DNA from: Rhizobiaceae bacterium
GTDB taxonomy: Bacteria > Pseudomonadota > Alphaproteobacteria > Rhizobiales > Rhizobiaceae
Assembly: GCA_020696915.1 (NCBI GenBank)
Contig: JAJFMR010000038.1
Coordinates: 1 to 13,633 of the forward strand
Direction of reading: 5' to 3'
DNA: 13,633 nucleotides
The translations under genes were made by a program, and so were the position numbers. Under the pieces are notes generated by a model that had not been told where the DNA came from, ran no database searches, and saw only the letters and a program-made list of their open reading frames with translations. Of the stretch, positions 6,805 to 13,633 are shown piece by piece. The first letter of the stretch is position 1, and each line of letters begins with the position of its first letter.

Positions 6805-7866
6805 ATGACGGACGCACAGACGCAAATCCCGGTTACGGTGCTCACCGGCTATCTCGGCTCGGGCAAGACGACGCTGCTCAACCGCATCCTGTCGGAGAGC
6901 CACGGCAAGCGCTACGCGGTCATCGTCAACGAATTCGGCGAGATCGGCATCGACAATGATCTGATCGTGGAGTCCGACGAGGAGATCTACGAGATGAACA
7001 ATGGCTGCGTCTGCTGCACCGTGCGGGGCGATCTGATTCGGGTCGTGGAAGGCCTGATGCGGAGGCCCGGACGCTTCGACGCCATCGTCGTCGAGACGAC
7101 CGGGCTGGCCGACCCCGTGCCGGTCGCCCAGACCTTCTTCATGGACGAGGACGTGCGGTCCCGGACACGGCTCGATGCGGTGGTGGCACTGGTCGACGCC
7201 AAGCATCTGCCGCTGCGCCTCAAGGACTCCCGCGAGGCCGAGGACCAGATTGCCTTCGCCGACGTGATCGTCCTCAACAAGACCGACCTGGTGACGCCCG
7301 AAGAGCTGCGGGACGTCGAGGCCGCGGTCCGCGCCATCAATCCGGCCGCCAGAATTCATCGCACGACCCGGGCCGGCGTAAAACTGGACGAGGTGCTCGA
7401 CCGCGGTGCCTTCGACCTTTCCCGGGCGCTCGAGAACGACCCCCACTTCCTCGACGGCCACGATCATCATGACCACGATCACCACGACCACGACCACGAC
7501 CACGATCATCACCAAGATCACGATGGCCATGACCATGGGCATGCCTCGCCGATCCATGACGTCACTGTGCAATCCGTGTCGCTGCGGGGCGGCGAGATGG
7601 ATTCGAAAAAATTCTTCCCGTGGATCGAGAAGGTGACGCAGATGGAAGGCCCGAACATCCTGCGGCTGAAAGGCATCATCGCTTTCGGGGACGATCCCGA
7701 ACGTTACGTCATCCAGGGCGTTCACATGATCGTCGAAGGCGACCATCAGCGGGCATGGAAGGATGGCGAGAAGCGCGAGAGCCGCCTCGTCTTCATCGGC
7801 CGTGAACTCGATGCCGACCGGCTGCGCAAGAGCTTCGAGGCCTGCCAGGCCACGCCTGCGAACTGA
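6805..7866 (+). CDS. CobW/COG0523-family GTP-binding metallochaperone with His-rich insert
   Basis: This 353-residue cytoplasmic G3E-family P-loop GTPase has Walker A GYLGSGKTT (15-23), the metal-binding CxCC motif GCVCC (Cys68, Cys70, Cys71), VVETTGLADP (95-104) and the guanine-specifying NKTD (158-161). A linker at 219-246 is an almost pure His/Asp repeat with 15 histidines. The C-terminal CobW_C domain (from about VTVQSVSLRG, with RLKGIIAF and VIQGVHM) follows. Family members deliver Zn, Co or other metals to client enzymes; the CxCC and His-rich stretch indicate metal handling, but the metal and client are not visible. No cobalamin biosynthesis genes are present, so cobW is not used as a symbol. 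An AAAGG lies upstream of the ATG. The next gene, encoding a WD40 protein, is 26 bp downstream and probably in the same operon. I saw no convincing Zur box. Confidence 0.93.
   Translation: MTDAQTQIPVTVLTGYLGSGKTTLLNRILSESHGKRYAVIVNEFGEIGIDNDLIVESDEEIYEMNNGCVCCTVRGDLIRVVEGLMRRPGRFDAIVVETTGLADPVPVAQTFFMDEDVRSRTRLDAVVALVDAKHLPLRLKDSREAEDQIAFADVIVLNKTDLVTPEELRDVEAAVRAINPAARIHRTTRAGVKLDEVLDRGAFDLSRALENDPHFLDGHDHHDHDHHDHDHDHDHHQDHDGHDHGHASPIHDVTVQSVSLRGGEMDSKKFFPWIEKVTQMEGPNILRLKGIIAFGDDPERYVIQGVHMIVEGDHQRAWKDGEKRESRLVFIGRELDADRLRKSFEACQATPAN
7459..7542 (+). repeat. CAY-GAY codon repeat encoding the His/Asp-rich metal-binding stretch
   Basis: Within the CobW-type gene, 84 bases consist almost only of CAC/CAT and GAC/GAT codons (residues 219-246). 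This low-complexity tract could change length by slippage in multiples of three or six without frameshift. In the protein it probably acts as a flexible metal-binding loop between the GTPase and C-terminal domains. Confidence 0.8.
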
Positions 7867-7892
7867 CCTCACACCGTCATAACGTCTCCTTC

Positions 7893-8864
7893 ATGCCGAC
7901 TGTCGCCCCGCTCGACCTCGACGGACACTGCATTGCCGCCGTCTTCATGGGCGGCGTACCGCATTTTGCGCTGGCCGACGGCATCGTTCACCGGCTGGAC
8001 CATGGCCACAAATGGCAGGCCGTTCATGACGGGATGCTCGCCGCGGTCCTCGACCGGCAAGGACAACGCCTGATCACCGGCGGCGAGGACGGCAAGGTCT
8101 TTTCCAGCGCCGGCGAAATCGTCGAGCCGATCGCCGAGGCGGGCAGGAAATGGATCACCAGCGTCGCGGTCGGGCCGCAGCGGACGATTGCCTTTGCGGC
8201 GGGCAAGACCGCCGTCGTCCGCTTCGCCGACGGCAAGCTGCGGGAATTCGCCCATCCACGATCGGTCGAAGGGCTCGCCTTCTCCCCCCGCGGAATGCGC
8301 CTTGGCGTCGCCCGCTACAACGGCGCCACCCTGCACTACGTCTCGGCGCAGAGCCAGCCGACCGAACTGCGCTGGGACGGAGCGCATACCGGCATAGTCT
8401 TCTCGCCGGACGGCAATTTCCTGGTCACCACCATGCAGGAGAACGCGCTGCACGGCTGGAAGCTCGCCGATGGCAAGCACATGCGCATGACCGGCTATCC
8501 CGCCAAGGTGAAGAGCCTCTCCTGGAGCGCGAAGGGCAAGTGGCTGGCGAGCTCGGGCGCGCCGGCGGCGATCGTCTGGCCGTTCCAGGGAAAGGACGGC
8601 CCGATGGGAAAGGCGCCTCTGGAACTCGGAACGCGCGGCGACACCATGGTCACCTGCGTGGCCTGCCATCCGAGCCAGGACGTCGCTGCCATCGGCTATG
8701 CGGACGGCATGGTCATGGCGGCACGGTTCGCGGACGCCAGGGAAGTGCTGCTGCGCCGCCCGGGCAAGGGCGCCGTAACCTCGATGATGTGGGACCAGGA
8801 GGAGCGCCGGATAGTCTTCGGCACGGAGACCGGCGACTGCGGCGTCATCGACATCGCCGGCTGA
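7893..8864 (+). CDS. WD40-repeat protein next to the CobW-type GTPase
   Basis: The 323-residue protein is made of WD40-like blades about 40 residues apart. Several show the usual strand pattern, for example GLAFSPRGMRLGVARYNGAT (127-146), IVFSPDGNFLVTT (168-180) with ALHGWKLADGK, and SLSWSAKGKWLASSGAPAAI (208-227) with VWPF. About seven blades would close a propeller. There is no signal peptide, so it is probably a cytoplasmic scaffold. It starts 26 bp after the metallochaperone stop and is probably co-transcribed; the ATG at 7893 has no clear Shine-Dalgarno sequence, which would fit coupling to the upstream gene. From memory, such GTPase-WD40 pairs recur in rhizobial genomes, suggesting a joint role in metal supply. 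Its partner and molecular function are not known to me. Confidence 0.85.
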   Translation: MPTVAPLDLDGHCIAAVFMGGVPHFALADGIVHRLDHGHKWQAVHDGMLAAVLDRQGQRLITGGEDGKVFSSAGEIVEPIAEAGRKWITSVAVGPQRTIAFAAGKTAVVRFADGKLREFAHPRSVEGLAFSPRGMRLGVARYNGATLHYVSAQSQPTELRWDGAHTGIVFSPDGNFLVTTMQENALHGWKLADGKHMRMTGYPAKVKSLSWSAKGKWLASSGAPAAIVWPFQGKDGPMGKAPLELGTRGDTMVTCVACHPSQDVAAIGYADGMVMAARFADAREVLLRRPGKGAVTSMMWDQEERRIVFGTETGDCGVIDIAG

Positions 8865-8902
8865 CTGCGGCGGCGCGCCGGACGAAGCGCACCTTGCGCG
8901 CA

Positions 8903-9364
8903 TCATTCGGCGAAGCAGGACACCTCGCCGGTCAGGATCAGCGTCTTGCCTTCGCCGTGGCCGCTTTCGCCGAGGTCATAGACCTCGATCTCGTAGGCGC
9001 CCTCGTAGGAACCCGCGTCTTCCTCGCCGCGGGCCTTCGTCCTGATGGTCAATTCGACGGAGCCGTATTGCGCCTCCGCCTCCCGCTCGCGAAACACCAG
9101 CAGCCGCAGCTCGTCGCCGTCGAGCCAGTATTGCGCAAGATGCCGGTCCTCGAAGCTAAGTCTGCGCAGGTCCTCGGCCACCGTCTCATCGAGGATTTCG
9201 AGGTCGCCGCGGAAATTGAACGTCGGAGCGCCCATGCCGTGCGTCACCCCGGCTGCCAGATCGAAGCTGGCGGCATGGTCCTCCGCGCCGCAGCCTATGG
9301 CGCCGGATGCCGCCGCCTCGATCGCCGTCAACAGAAGAATCGCACCACCCCAGAACCAACGCAT
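8903..9364 (-). CDS. Small exported protein of unknown function
   Basis: I do not recognise a family. From the ATG at 9364, which follows GGGGAG at good spacing, the protein is 153 residues. It begins with a likely Sec signal peptide (MRWFWGGAILLLTAIEAAAS, cleavage probably around 19-22), so the mature part should be periplasmic or secreted. The mature sequence has just two cysteines, Cys25 near its N-terminus and Cys150 four residues from the end, which could form a disulphide joining the termini. The body is acidic and rich in beta-like strands (DELRLLVFRE, GSVELTIRTKARGEE, GAYEIEVYDLGESG, KTLILTGEVSCFAE), suggesting a small beta-sandwich or barrel. It is convergent with the WD40 gene and divergent from the glutamine synthetase-like gene. 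A longer frame to 9406 exists but lacks the signal-peptide placement. Confidence 0.75.
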   Translation of the reverse strand: MRWFWGGAILLLTAIEAAASGAIGCGAEDHAASFDLAAGVTHGMGAPTFNFRGDLEILDETVAEDLRRLSFEDRHLAQYWLDGDELRLLVFREREAEAQYGSVELTIRTKARGEEDAGSYEGAYEIEVYDLGESGHGEGKTLILTGEVSCFAE

Positions 9365-9590
9365 GTCTTGCTCCCCGTGGCGGAGCATTGATGCGAGGGC
9401 ACACACGGCCCGTCAAGTAGGTAGCCACCTTCCGGCGCCACGGGACTGGAGCGGCGTCTCCGCTCTCCCTTGAACGACATGATGCTGCCGGGCACCCGTC
9501 AAGTGAACCGCCTGGCCGCGGTCCTCGGCGATGTTGCGGCAAATCGCGCCGCGTGAGAGAAGCCGCCGGACAACCGGTTCGAGAGCTTTC

Positions 9591-10979
9591 ATGGATTCCC
9601 CTTCCGGCTCGACGACGCAGGAAGCAGAGGCCTTCCTGCGAGAGCACCCCGATATCGAGGCGTTCGATATCGTGCTGACCGATTCCAACGGGGTCGGCCG
9701 CGGCAAGATCATTCGCCGGCACGAGCTTGCCGGCCTCTATTCGAGCGGCCGTCACCTGCCGATCTCGATTCTCGGCCTCGACGTAACTGGCGAGGACGTG
9801 CACGAGACCGGCCTGATATGGGATTCGGGCGACGGCGATCTGCGAGCCTGGCCGATACAAGGCACCTTGAAGCCGCTCTACGGCACCTCCCCCGCGCGCG
9901 GCCAGGTTCTTCTGTCGATGTACGGGCTCGACGGGTCGCCGATGACGTCCGACCCGCGCCACGCGCTGGTCCGCCAGGTCGAGTCCTTTGCCGCACGAGG
10001 ACTGTTTCCGGCCGGCGCATTCGAGCTCGAATTTTTTCTGCTGGCCGACGAGCGGGACGGCGACGGCCGCGTCCAGCCGGCGCGGGCCGTGCTCGACGGA
10101 CGCCGCAGCGCCAAGACGGAAGTTTATTCCGTCGATCACCTGCACGGGATGGAGCCACTGTTCTCCGACATCTACGCGGCCGCGCGCACGCAGGACATTC
10201 CGGCCGAAACGGTGATTTCGGAGTATGCTCCGGGGCAGTACGAGCTGACGCTTCACCACCGCGGCAATGTGCTCGAGGCGGCCGACGACCTGATCATGCT
10301 GAAGCGGCTGGTCCGGGCGCAGGCGCGTCGGCATGGCGTGACCGCCTGCTTCATGGCCAAGCCGATCGAGCGGTATGCCGGTTCGGGCATGCACCTGCAC
10401 GTTTCGCTGCAGGATGCAAAAGGCGGCAACGTCTTCGTGGAGGAGCGCGAAGGCGAGTGGTCCAGCACCCTTCTCCACGCGATCGGCGGGCTGGCCGCAA
10501 CGATGGCCGAATCCATGCTCGTCTTCGCTCCGCATGCCAATTCCTGGCGTCGCTTCGTGTCGCAGTCCTACGCGCCGGTTGCCCCGACCTGGGGCGTCAA
10601 CAACCGCTCGGTGGCGCTGCGCGTCCCGGCCGGCGACAGGAAGAATCGGCGGATCGAGCATCGCCCTTCGGGCGTCGATGCCAATCCCTATCTGGTGGCC
10701 GCCACCGTGCTGGCCGGCGTCGGCCACGGCATGGCCGGCAAGCTCGATCCCGGCCCGCCGATCATCGGCAACGGCTACGCGCAGGCAGCGCATCTCGCCG
10801 ACCTCATGCCGCCCGACTGGCGCACCGCCATCGAGGCTGCCAAGGCATCCGCCTTTTTGAAAGAGGCGCTCGGGTCCGACCTCCACCGGACGTTCACCTC
10901 GGTCAAGCAGGCCGAATATCTGCGCGTCGCCCGCACGATCAGCGACGTCGACTACCAGCTCTATCTTCACGAGGTTTGA
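9591..10979 (+). CDS. Glutamine synthetase-family protein, gamma-glutamylpolyamine synthetase (PuuA)-like
   Basis: This 462-residue protein has the two-part glutamine synthetase fold. A short N-terminal beta-grasp domain (about 20-110; IVLTDSNGVGRGKII) precedes the catalytic domain, which has FELEFFL (Glu145, Glu147), SEYAPGQYELTLHH (Glu211, Glu218), GSGMHLHVSL (His268, His270), NSWRRF (Arg320/321) and RIEHRPSGVDANPYL (Glu356, Arg358). These are the metal, ATP and glutamate site motifs, so it should be active. The sequence resembles PuuA-type ligases that join glutamate to putrescine or another amine, rather than housekeeping GlnA. The chosen ATG at 9591 has GAGAG five bases upstream. It is a single-gene unit divergent from a small exported protein. 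The PuuD-like hydrolase at 2098-2871 would be a fitting partner in amine catabolism, but the intermediate oxidase and dehydrogenase are not in this window. Confidence 0.88.
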   Translation: MDSPSGSTTQEAEAFLREHPDIEAFDIVLTDSNGVGRGKIIRRHELAGLYSSGRHLPISILGLDVTGEDVHETGLIWDSGDGDLRAWPIQGTLKPLYGTSPARGQVLLSMYGLDGSPMTSDPRHALVRQVESFAARGLFPAGAFELEFFLLADERDGDGRVQPARAVLDGRRSAKTEVYSVDHLHGMEPLFSDIYAAARTQDIPAETVISEYAPGQYELTLHHRGNVLEAADDLIMLKRLVRAQARRHGVTACFMAKPIERYAGSGMHLHVSLQDAKGGNVFVEEREGEWSSTLLHAIGGLAATMAESMLVFAPHANSWRRFVSQSYAPVAPTWGVNNRSVALRVPAGDRKNRRIEHRPSGVDANPYLVAATVLAGVGHGMAGKLDPGPPIIGNGYAQAAHLADLMPPDWRTAIEAAKASAFLKEALGSDLHRTFTSVKQAEYLRVARTISDVDYQLYLHEV

Positions 10980-11133
10980 GCCCACGCCGCAGCACGGCAC
11001 CAGCCAGCAGCCTTAGCCCGTCTTATCAACGACGACCCGTCCGAAGGCTGGCGGATGTAACTCGCGGAGCTCGCCGGCAGGGGACTGCCCATTCCTGTTC
11101 CATGAGCGCCAGCCCAACCTCGTGGAATAGTCC

Positions 11134-12375
11134 CTAGTCCACATTTGCCGAACGAAGTTGAGCCATCGCGCGGGCGTCATCTACCATGAAGTCGCGGACA
11201 ATAGGCACGGCATCGCGAGCCGTCGACAGAAGTAGTTGGAAAACCATGTTGGAGCCGTTGAGAAAGCCGAGTTCCGCCGCACAGAGGTAGAACTCCCACA
11301 TGCGGCAGAACCGCTCGTCATAAAGTGCCGCTGCCCGTGCACGGTTGGCTGCGAACCGCTCGCGCCAATGCCGAATAGTGTAATAGTAATGCAGCCGCAG
11401 AACCTCCATATCCGCGACCCAAAGGCCCGCGTGCTCGGTTGCGGCAAACACCTCGGACAAGGCCGGCACATAGCCTCCCGGGAAGATGTATTTGCGAAAG
11501 AATGGCCCCGTCGTACCCGGGGGGCTCATGCGCCCGATGCAGTGAACGAAGGCATAGCCATCAGTGGTGAGAAGCTCGCGGATCTTGCGGAAATACTCAT
11601 CGAAATGCCCGATCCCGACATGTTCCATCATGCCAACCGACACCACGCGGTCGAACCGCCCTTGGAGAGCACGATAGTCGAGTTCTCGGAATTCGATGAG
11701 GTGGTCAACTCCGGTCTGTTTGGCCCTGTCGCGTGCGATTCGGATTTGCTCGGGCGAGACGTTGATCGCAACTACACGGGCACCGGTCGTTTGCGCGATG
11801 TGAATTGCGAGCGAGCCCCAGCCCGAGCCGATCTCGGCCACGCTCATCCCGGGCTGCAAGCGGAGCTTGGCGGTTGCGCGGACGAGTTTGTTTCGTTGGG
11901 CCTGTTCGAGCGTCTCGCTTTCTGGATCGAGGAACATTGCGCACGAATAGTTGAGACCCTCGTCCAGGAAAAGTCGGTAGAGATCAGTCGAGAGATCGTA
12001 GTGCGACCGAGCGTTCACCGCTGCCACGCCGACGGGATTGGCCTGGTGCCAGCGTTTCAGACCGCGCCAAAGCTGTCGCACAAACTTCTGGGAGGCATGC
12101 GCGCCAAGGCCGGAGCGGTTGATCGAGAACAGGAGCAAAAGGTCCTCCACGCTCGACCCGTCCTCGAAGGTGAAAGTGCCGTTCATATAGGCTTCGCCGG
12201 CATGAAGCTCGGGATTAAGAAACAGCTTGGTATGCAGAGCGCGGTCGTGCAGGCGCGCCCGTACGGCAGGACCTGGGCCCTTTCCCCCGAACTCATGGAT
12301 GCCGCCGTCCGCGTCGGTGAGATGCAGCGTGCCATGCTGGATGAATTTTGCGAGTAGATTCGAGAGCAGCCGCAT
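11134..12375 (-). CDS. Cyclopropane-fatty-acyl-phospholipid synthase family methyltransferase
   Basis: The 413-residue protein matches the CFA synthase family, which uses S-adenosylmethionine to add a methylene bridge across unsaturated acyl chains of membrane phospholipids. The N-terminal lipid-binding domain (1-110; LHAGEAYMNGTFTFEDGS) is followed by SHYDLSTDLYRLFLDEGLNY with SCAMF (Cys145), the SAM site VAEIGSGWGSLAIHIA (179-194), RVVSVGMMEHVG (243-254), RKYIFPGGYVPAL and the C-terminal RHWRERF and DERFCRMWEFYL. Length and motifs are complete, so it should be functional. The ATG at 12375 has AAGG a few bases upstream. By eye, codons end in A or T more often than in neighbouring genes, which may mean a different history. 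It stands alone on the minus strand, divergent from the radical SAM gene. Related family members make other methylated lipids, so the product is not certain. Confidence 0.9.
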   Translation of the reverse strand: MRLLSNLLAKFIQHGTLHLTDADGGIHEFGGKGPGPAVRARLHDRALHTKLFLNPELHAGEAYMNGTFTFEDGSSVEDLLLLFSINRSGLGAHASQKFVRQLWRGLKRWHQANPVGVAAVNARSHYDLSTDLYRLFLDEGLNYSCAMFLDPESETLEQAQRNKLVRATAKLRLQPGMSVAEIGSGWGSLAIHIAQTTGARVVAINVSPEQIRIARDRAKQTGVDHLIEFRELDYRALQGRFDRVVSVGMMEHVGIGHFDEYFRKIRELLTTDGYAFVHCIGRMSPPGTTGPFFRKYIFPGGYVPALSEVFAATEHAGLWVADMEVLRLHYYYTIRHWRERFAANRARAAALYDERFCRMWEFYLCAAELGFLNGSNMVFQLLLSTARDAVPIVRDFMVDDARAMAQLRSANVD

Positions 12376-12666
12376 GACATCGCCTTAGGCTGTTTGTCTA
12401 GACTTCGATTACACAGAAGGACGGCGGAGATTTCCGGGCTGTGTCCCAGTCGCGGCCGGCGTCCAAACTCTATCGCAAGAACCGCCTTTTGAACCCTAGA
12501 CCGCCCGTGCTGAATTATCCAGCAACCCCGCTTCTGGCGTATCTGGCTCCTTCCCATCGACCGATTCAAACGGGAAGGTCCGTCTATCCTTTGCCGCAAG
12601 CTGCTCAATGAGGCGCCCGGCAGCGCCAGAGCTAGTTATCAAATGTCATAGCGGCACCGGTCAAAA

Positions 12667-12681
12667 GAACATATAGTGAAC
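12667..12681 (+). promoter_or_regulatory. LexA (SOS) box, GAAC-N7-GAAC
   Basis: GAAC (12667-12670), ATATAGT and GAAC (12678-12681) match exactly the direct-repeat LexA site known from alphaproteobacteria (GTTC-N7-GTTC read on the other strand). It ends 2 bases before the ATG of the radical SAM gene and overlaps its probable -10 element, the position expected for repression. Control by LexA, and hence induction by DNA damage, is inferred. Confidence 0.75.
12672..12677 (+). promoter_or_regulatory. Probable -10 element TATAGT for the radical SAM gene
   Basis: TATAGT differs from the TATAAT consensus at one base and lies inside the LexA-box spacer. Transcription would start about 7 bases later, at or next to the A of the ATG (12684). 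No Shine-Dalgarno sequence is visible before that ATG, so the message may be leaderless. No good -35 hexamer was seen. Confidence 0.45.
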
Positions 12682-12683
12682 AT

Positions 12684-13633
12684 ATGACTGTTCTCTCGAC
12701 CCGCGAAAAGCTGGCCATTCTGGCCGACGCCGCCAAATACGATGCGTCCTGCGCCTCGTCGGGCGGCGCCAAACGGAATTCACTGAAAAGCGGCGGCATC
12801 GGCTCAACCGAAAGCATGGGTATCTGCCACTCCTACGCTCCCGACGGGCGCTGCATCTCGCTGCTGAAGATCCTGCTCACCAATTTCTGCATCTACGATT
12901 GCAGTTACTGCATCAACAGGTCCTCGTCGAACGTGCGCCGGGCGCGCTTCACGGTCGACGAGGTGGTTCGCCTGACCGTCACCTTCTACCGGCGCAACTA
13001 CATCGAGGGCCTGTTTCTGTCGTCGGGCGTCATCCGTTCGCCGGACGAGACGATGACCGAACTCGTGGAGGTCGCACGGCGCCTGCGCGAGGTCGAGAAT
13101 TTCGCCGGCTATATCCATCTGAAGGCAATTCCGGAATGCTCGCCGGAATTGCTGGAACAGGCGGGCCGCCATGCCGATCGGCTTTCCATCAACGTCGAAT
13201 TGCCGACCGACGAAAGCGTGCGCAGACTGGCGCCGGAAAAGCGCCCCGAGACCATCCGGCTCTCGATGGCCGATTTGCGTTCCAGAATAGAGGAAAAATC
13301 CGAGCCGGCTGCGAGGACTGGAAGAAGGCTGCGATTTGCGCCGGGCGGCCAGTCCACCCAGATGATCATCGGTGCCGACCAGACGACCGATGCGGGGATT
13401 TTGAAGACGAGTGCCGGCCTCTACGCGAGCTATCACCTGCGCCGCGTCTACTATTCAGCCTTCAGCCCCATTCCGGACGCCCCCGCATCCCTGCCTCCGA
13501 AGAAGCCGCCGCTCATGCGCGAGCACCGCCTCTACCAGGCCGACTGGCTGATGCGCTTCTACGGCTTCTCGCAGGGCGAAATTCTTCACGGCAATTCCGG
13601 CGGCATGCTCGACCTGGACATCGATCCGAAGCT
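12684..13633 (+). CDS. Putative DNA modification/repair radical SAM protein (UDG-associated family), 3' end outside window
   Basis: The frame is open from the ATG at 12684 to the window end, giving 316 residues; the family is about 400 or more, so roughly the last quarter is missing. The radical SAM cluster motif CxxxCxxC is Cys69, Cys73 and Cys76 in TNFCIYDCSYCINR, with GRCISLLKILL before it. Further typical stretches are EGLFLSSGVIRSPDETM, GYIHLKAIPECSPELLEQAG, DRLSINVELPT, RFAPGGQSTQMIIGA and, near the end, ADWLMRFYGFSQGEI. This resembles the family annotated as putative DNA modification/repair radical SAM protein (TIGR03916 type), whose genes neighbour a uracil-DNA-glycosylase-like protein. 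Its reaction is unknown; it would use a 4Fe-4S cluster and S-adenosylmethionine. The LexA-type box on its start supports a DNA-damage role. The usual partner would be expected just after the window. Confidence 0.9.
   Translation, partial: MTVLSTREKLAILADAAKYDASCASSGGAKRNSLKSGGIGSTESMGICHSYAPDGRCISLLKILLTNFCIYDCSYCINRSSSNVRRARFTVDEVVRLTVTFYRRNYIEGLFLSSGVIRSPDETMTELVEVARRLREVENFAGYIHLKAIPECSPELLEQAGRHADRLSINVELPTDESVRRLAPEKRPETIRLSMADLRSRIEEKSEPAARTGRRLRFAPGGQSTQMIIGADQTTDAGILKTSAGLYASYHLRRVYYSAFSPIPDAPASLPPKKPPLMREHRLYQADWLMRFYGFSQGEILHGNSGGMLDLDIDPK

Larger units (their letters stand above)
12376..12683. other. 308-bp divergent intergenic region between the CFA synthase-type and radical SAM genes
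   Basis: This region must hold promoters for both divergent genes. It is less GC-rich than the genes around it. A short perfect stem, GGCGC (12612-12616) with GCGCC (12623-12627), lies near its right end, without a T tract. The last bases hold the LexA-type box. I see no further coding sequence, RNA gene or insertion-sequence end in it. Confidence 0.6.

Noticed and set aside
6772..7872. 366-codon minus-strand frame opposite the CobW-type gene
   Set aside because: Its long Val/Ile/Met run is just the reverse of the CAY-GAY repeat. The plus-strand protein has all GTPase motifs.
9186..11000. 604-codon minus-strand frame opposite the glutamine synthetase-like gene
   Set aside because: The plus strand carries all catalytic motifs of glutamine synthetase; the antisense translation has none and crosses two genes.
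10980..11133. Transposase remnant between the glutamine synthetase-like and CFA synthase-type genes
   Set aside because: Translations of this 154-bp gap in several frames are short and carry no transposase-like motif, and no terminal inverted repeats were seen.
11236..12357. 373-codon plus-strand frame opposite the CFA synthase-type gene
   Set aside because: The minus-strand protein is full length with SAM-binding and lipid-domain motifs; the plus-strand frame shows no family features.
12804..13436. 210-codon minus-strand frame at the right end
   Set aside because: It is antisense to the radical SAM gene, whose CxxxCxxC motif and continuous frame to the window end are decisive.

Overview
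The window is high-G+C DNA (roughly 60-65% by eye) with tightly packed genes on both strands. The gene families present, and a GAAC-N7-GAAC direct repeat of the alphaproteobacterial LexA-box type, point to an alphaproteobacterium, most likely Hyphomicrobiales (Rhizobiales; a Mesorhizobium/Phyllobacteriaceae-like genome would fit). The genus is inference. I see no rRNA, tRNA, CRISPR array or intact insertion sequence.

Left part (1-2871): the 3' end of a TRAP transporter large permease (+) faces a TakP-like, Tat-exported TRAP solute-binding protein (-). Together they look like part of an alpha-keto acid or related organic acid uptake system. Divergent from the binding-protein gene is a class I glutamine amidotransferase-like gamma-glutamyl-GABA hydrolase (PuuD type).

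Middle part (2879-6527), all on the minus strand: a MarR regulator followed by an EamA/DMT transporter, then a LacI-family regulator translationally coupled (ATGA overlap) to an NAD(P)-dependent 2-hydroxyacid dehydrogenase. The LacI gene seems to start at a CTG codon behind a perfect AGGAGG. A 25-bp near-perfect palindrome, probably its own operator, lies 75 bp upstream.

Plus-strand pair (6805-8864): a COG0523/CobW-type metallochaperone GTPase with a very His-rich insert, then a WD40-repeat protein 26 bp downstream. A small, probably exported, unrecognised protein (8903-9364, -) follows. It is divergent from a glutamine synthetase-family ligase (9591-10979, +) of the gamma-glutamylpolyamine synthetase (PuuA-like) kind. 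With the PuuD-like hydrolase 6.7 kb away, this suggests amine/polyamine catabolism through gamma-glutamylation, although the two genes are not in one operon.

Right part (11134-13633): a cyclopropane-fatty-acyl-phospholipid synthase-family methyltransferase (-), whose gene and flanks look less GC-biased than the neighbours. It is divergent from a 3'-truncated radical SAM gene (12684 to the window end). The latter belongs to the poorly understood putative DNA modification/repair family associated with uracil-DNA-glycosylase-like proteins. A LexA-type box sits directly on its start, with a TATAGT -10 element inside the box spacer, which suggests an SOS-controlled, possibly leaderless transcript. 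This is the most interesting system here; its expected partner genes would lie just beyond the right edge.
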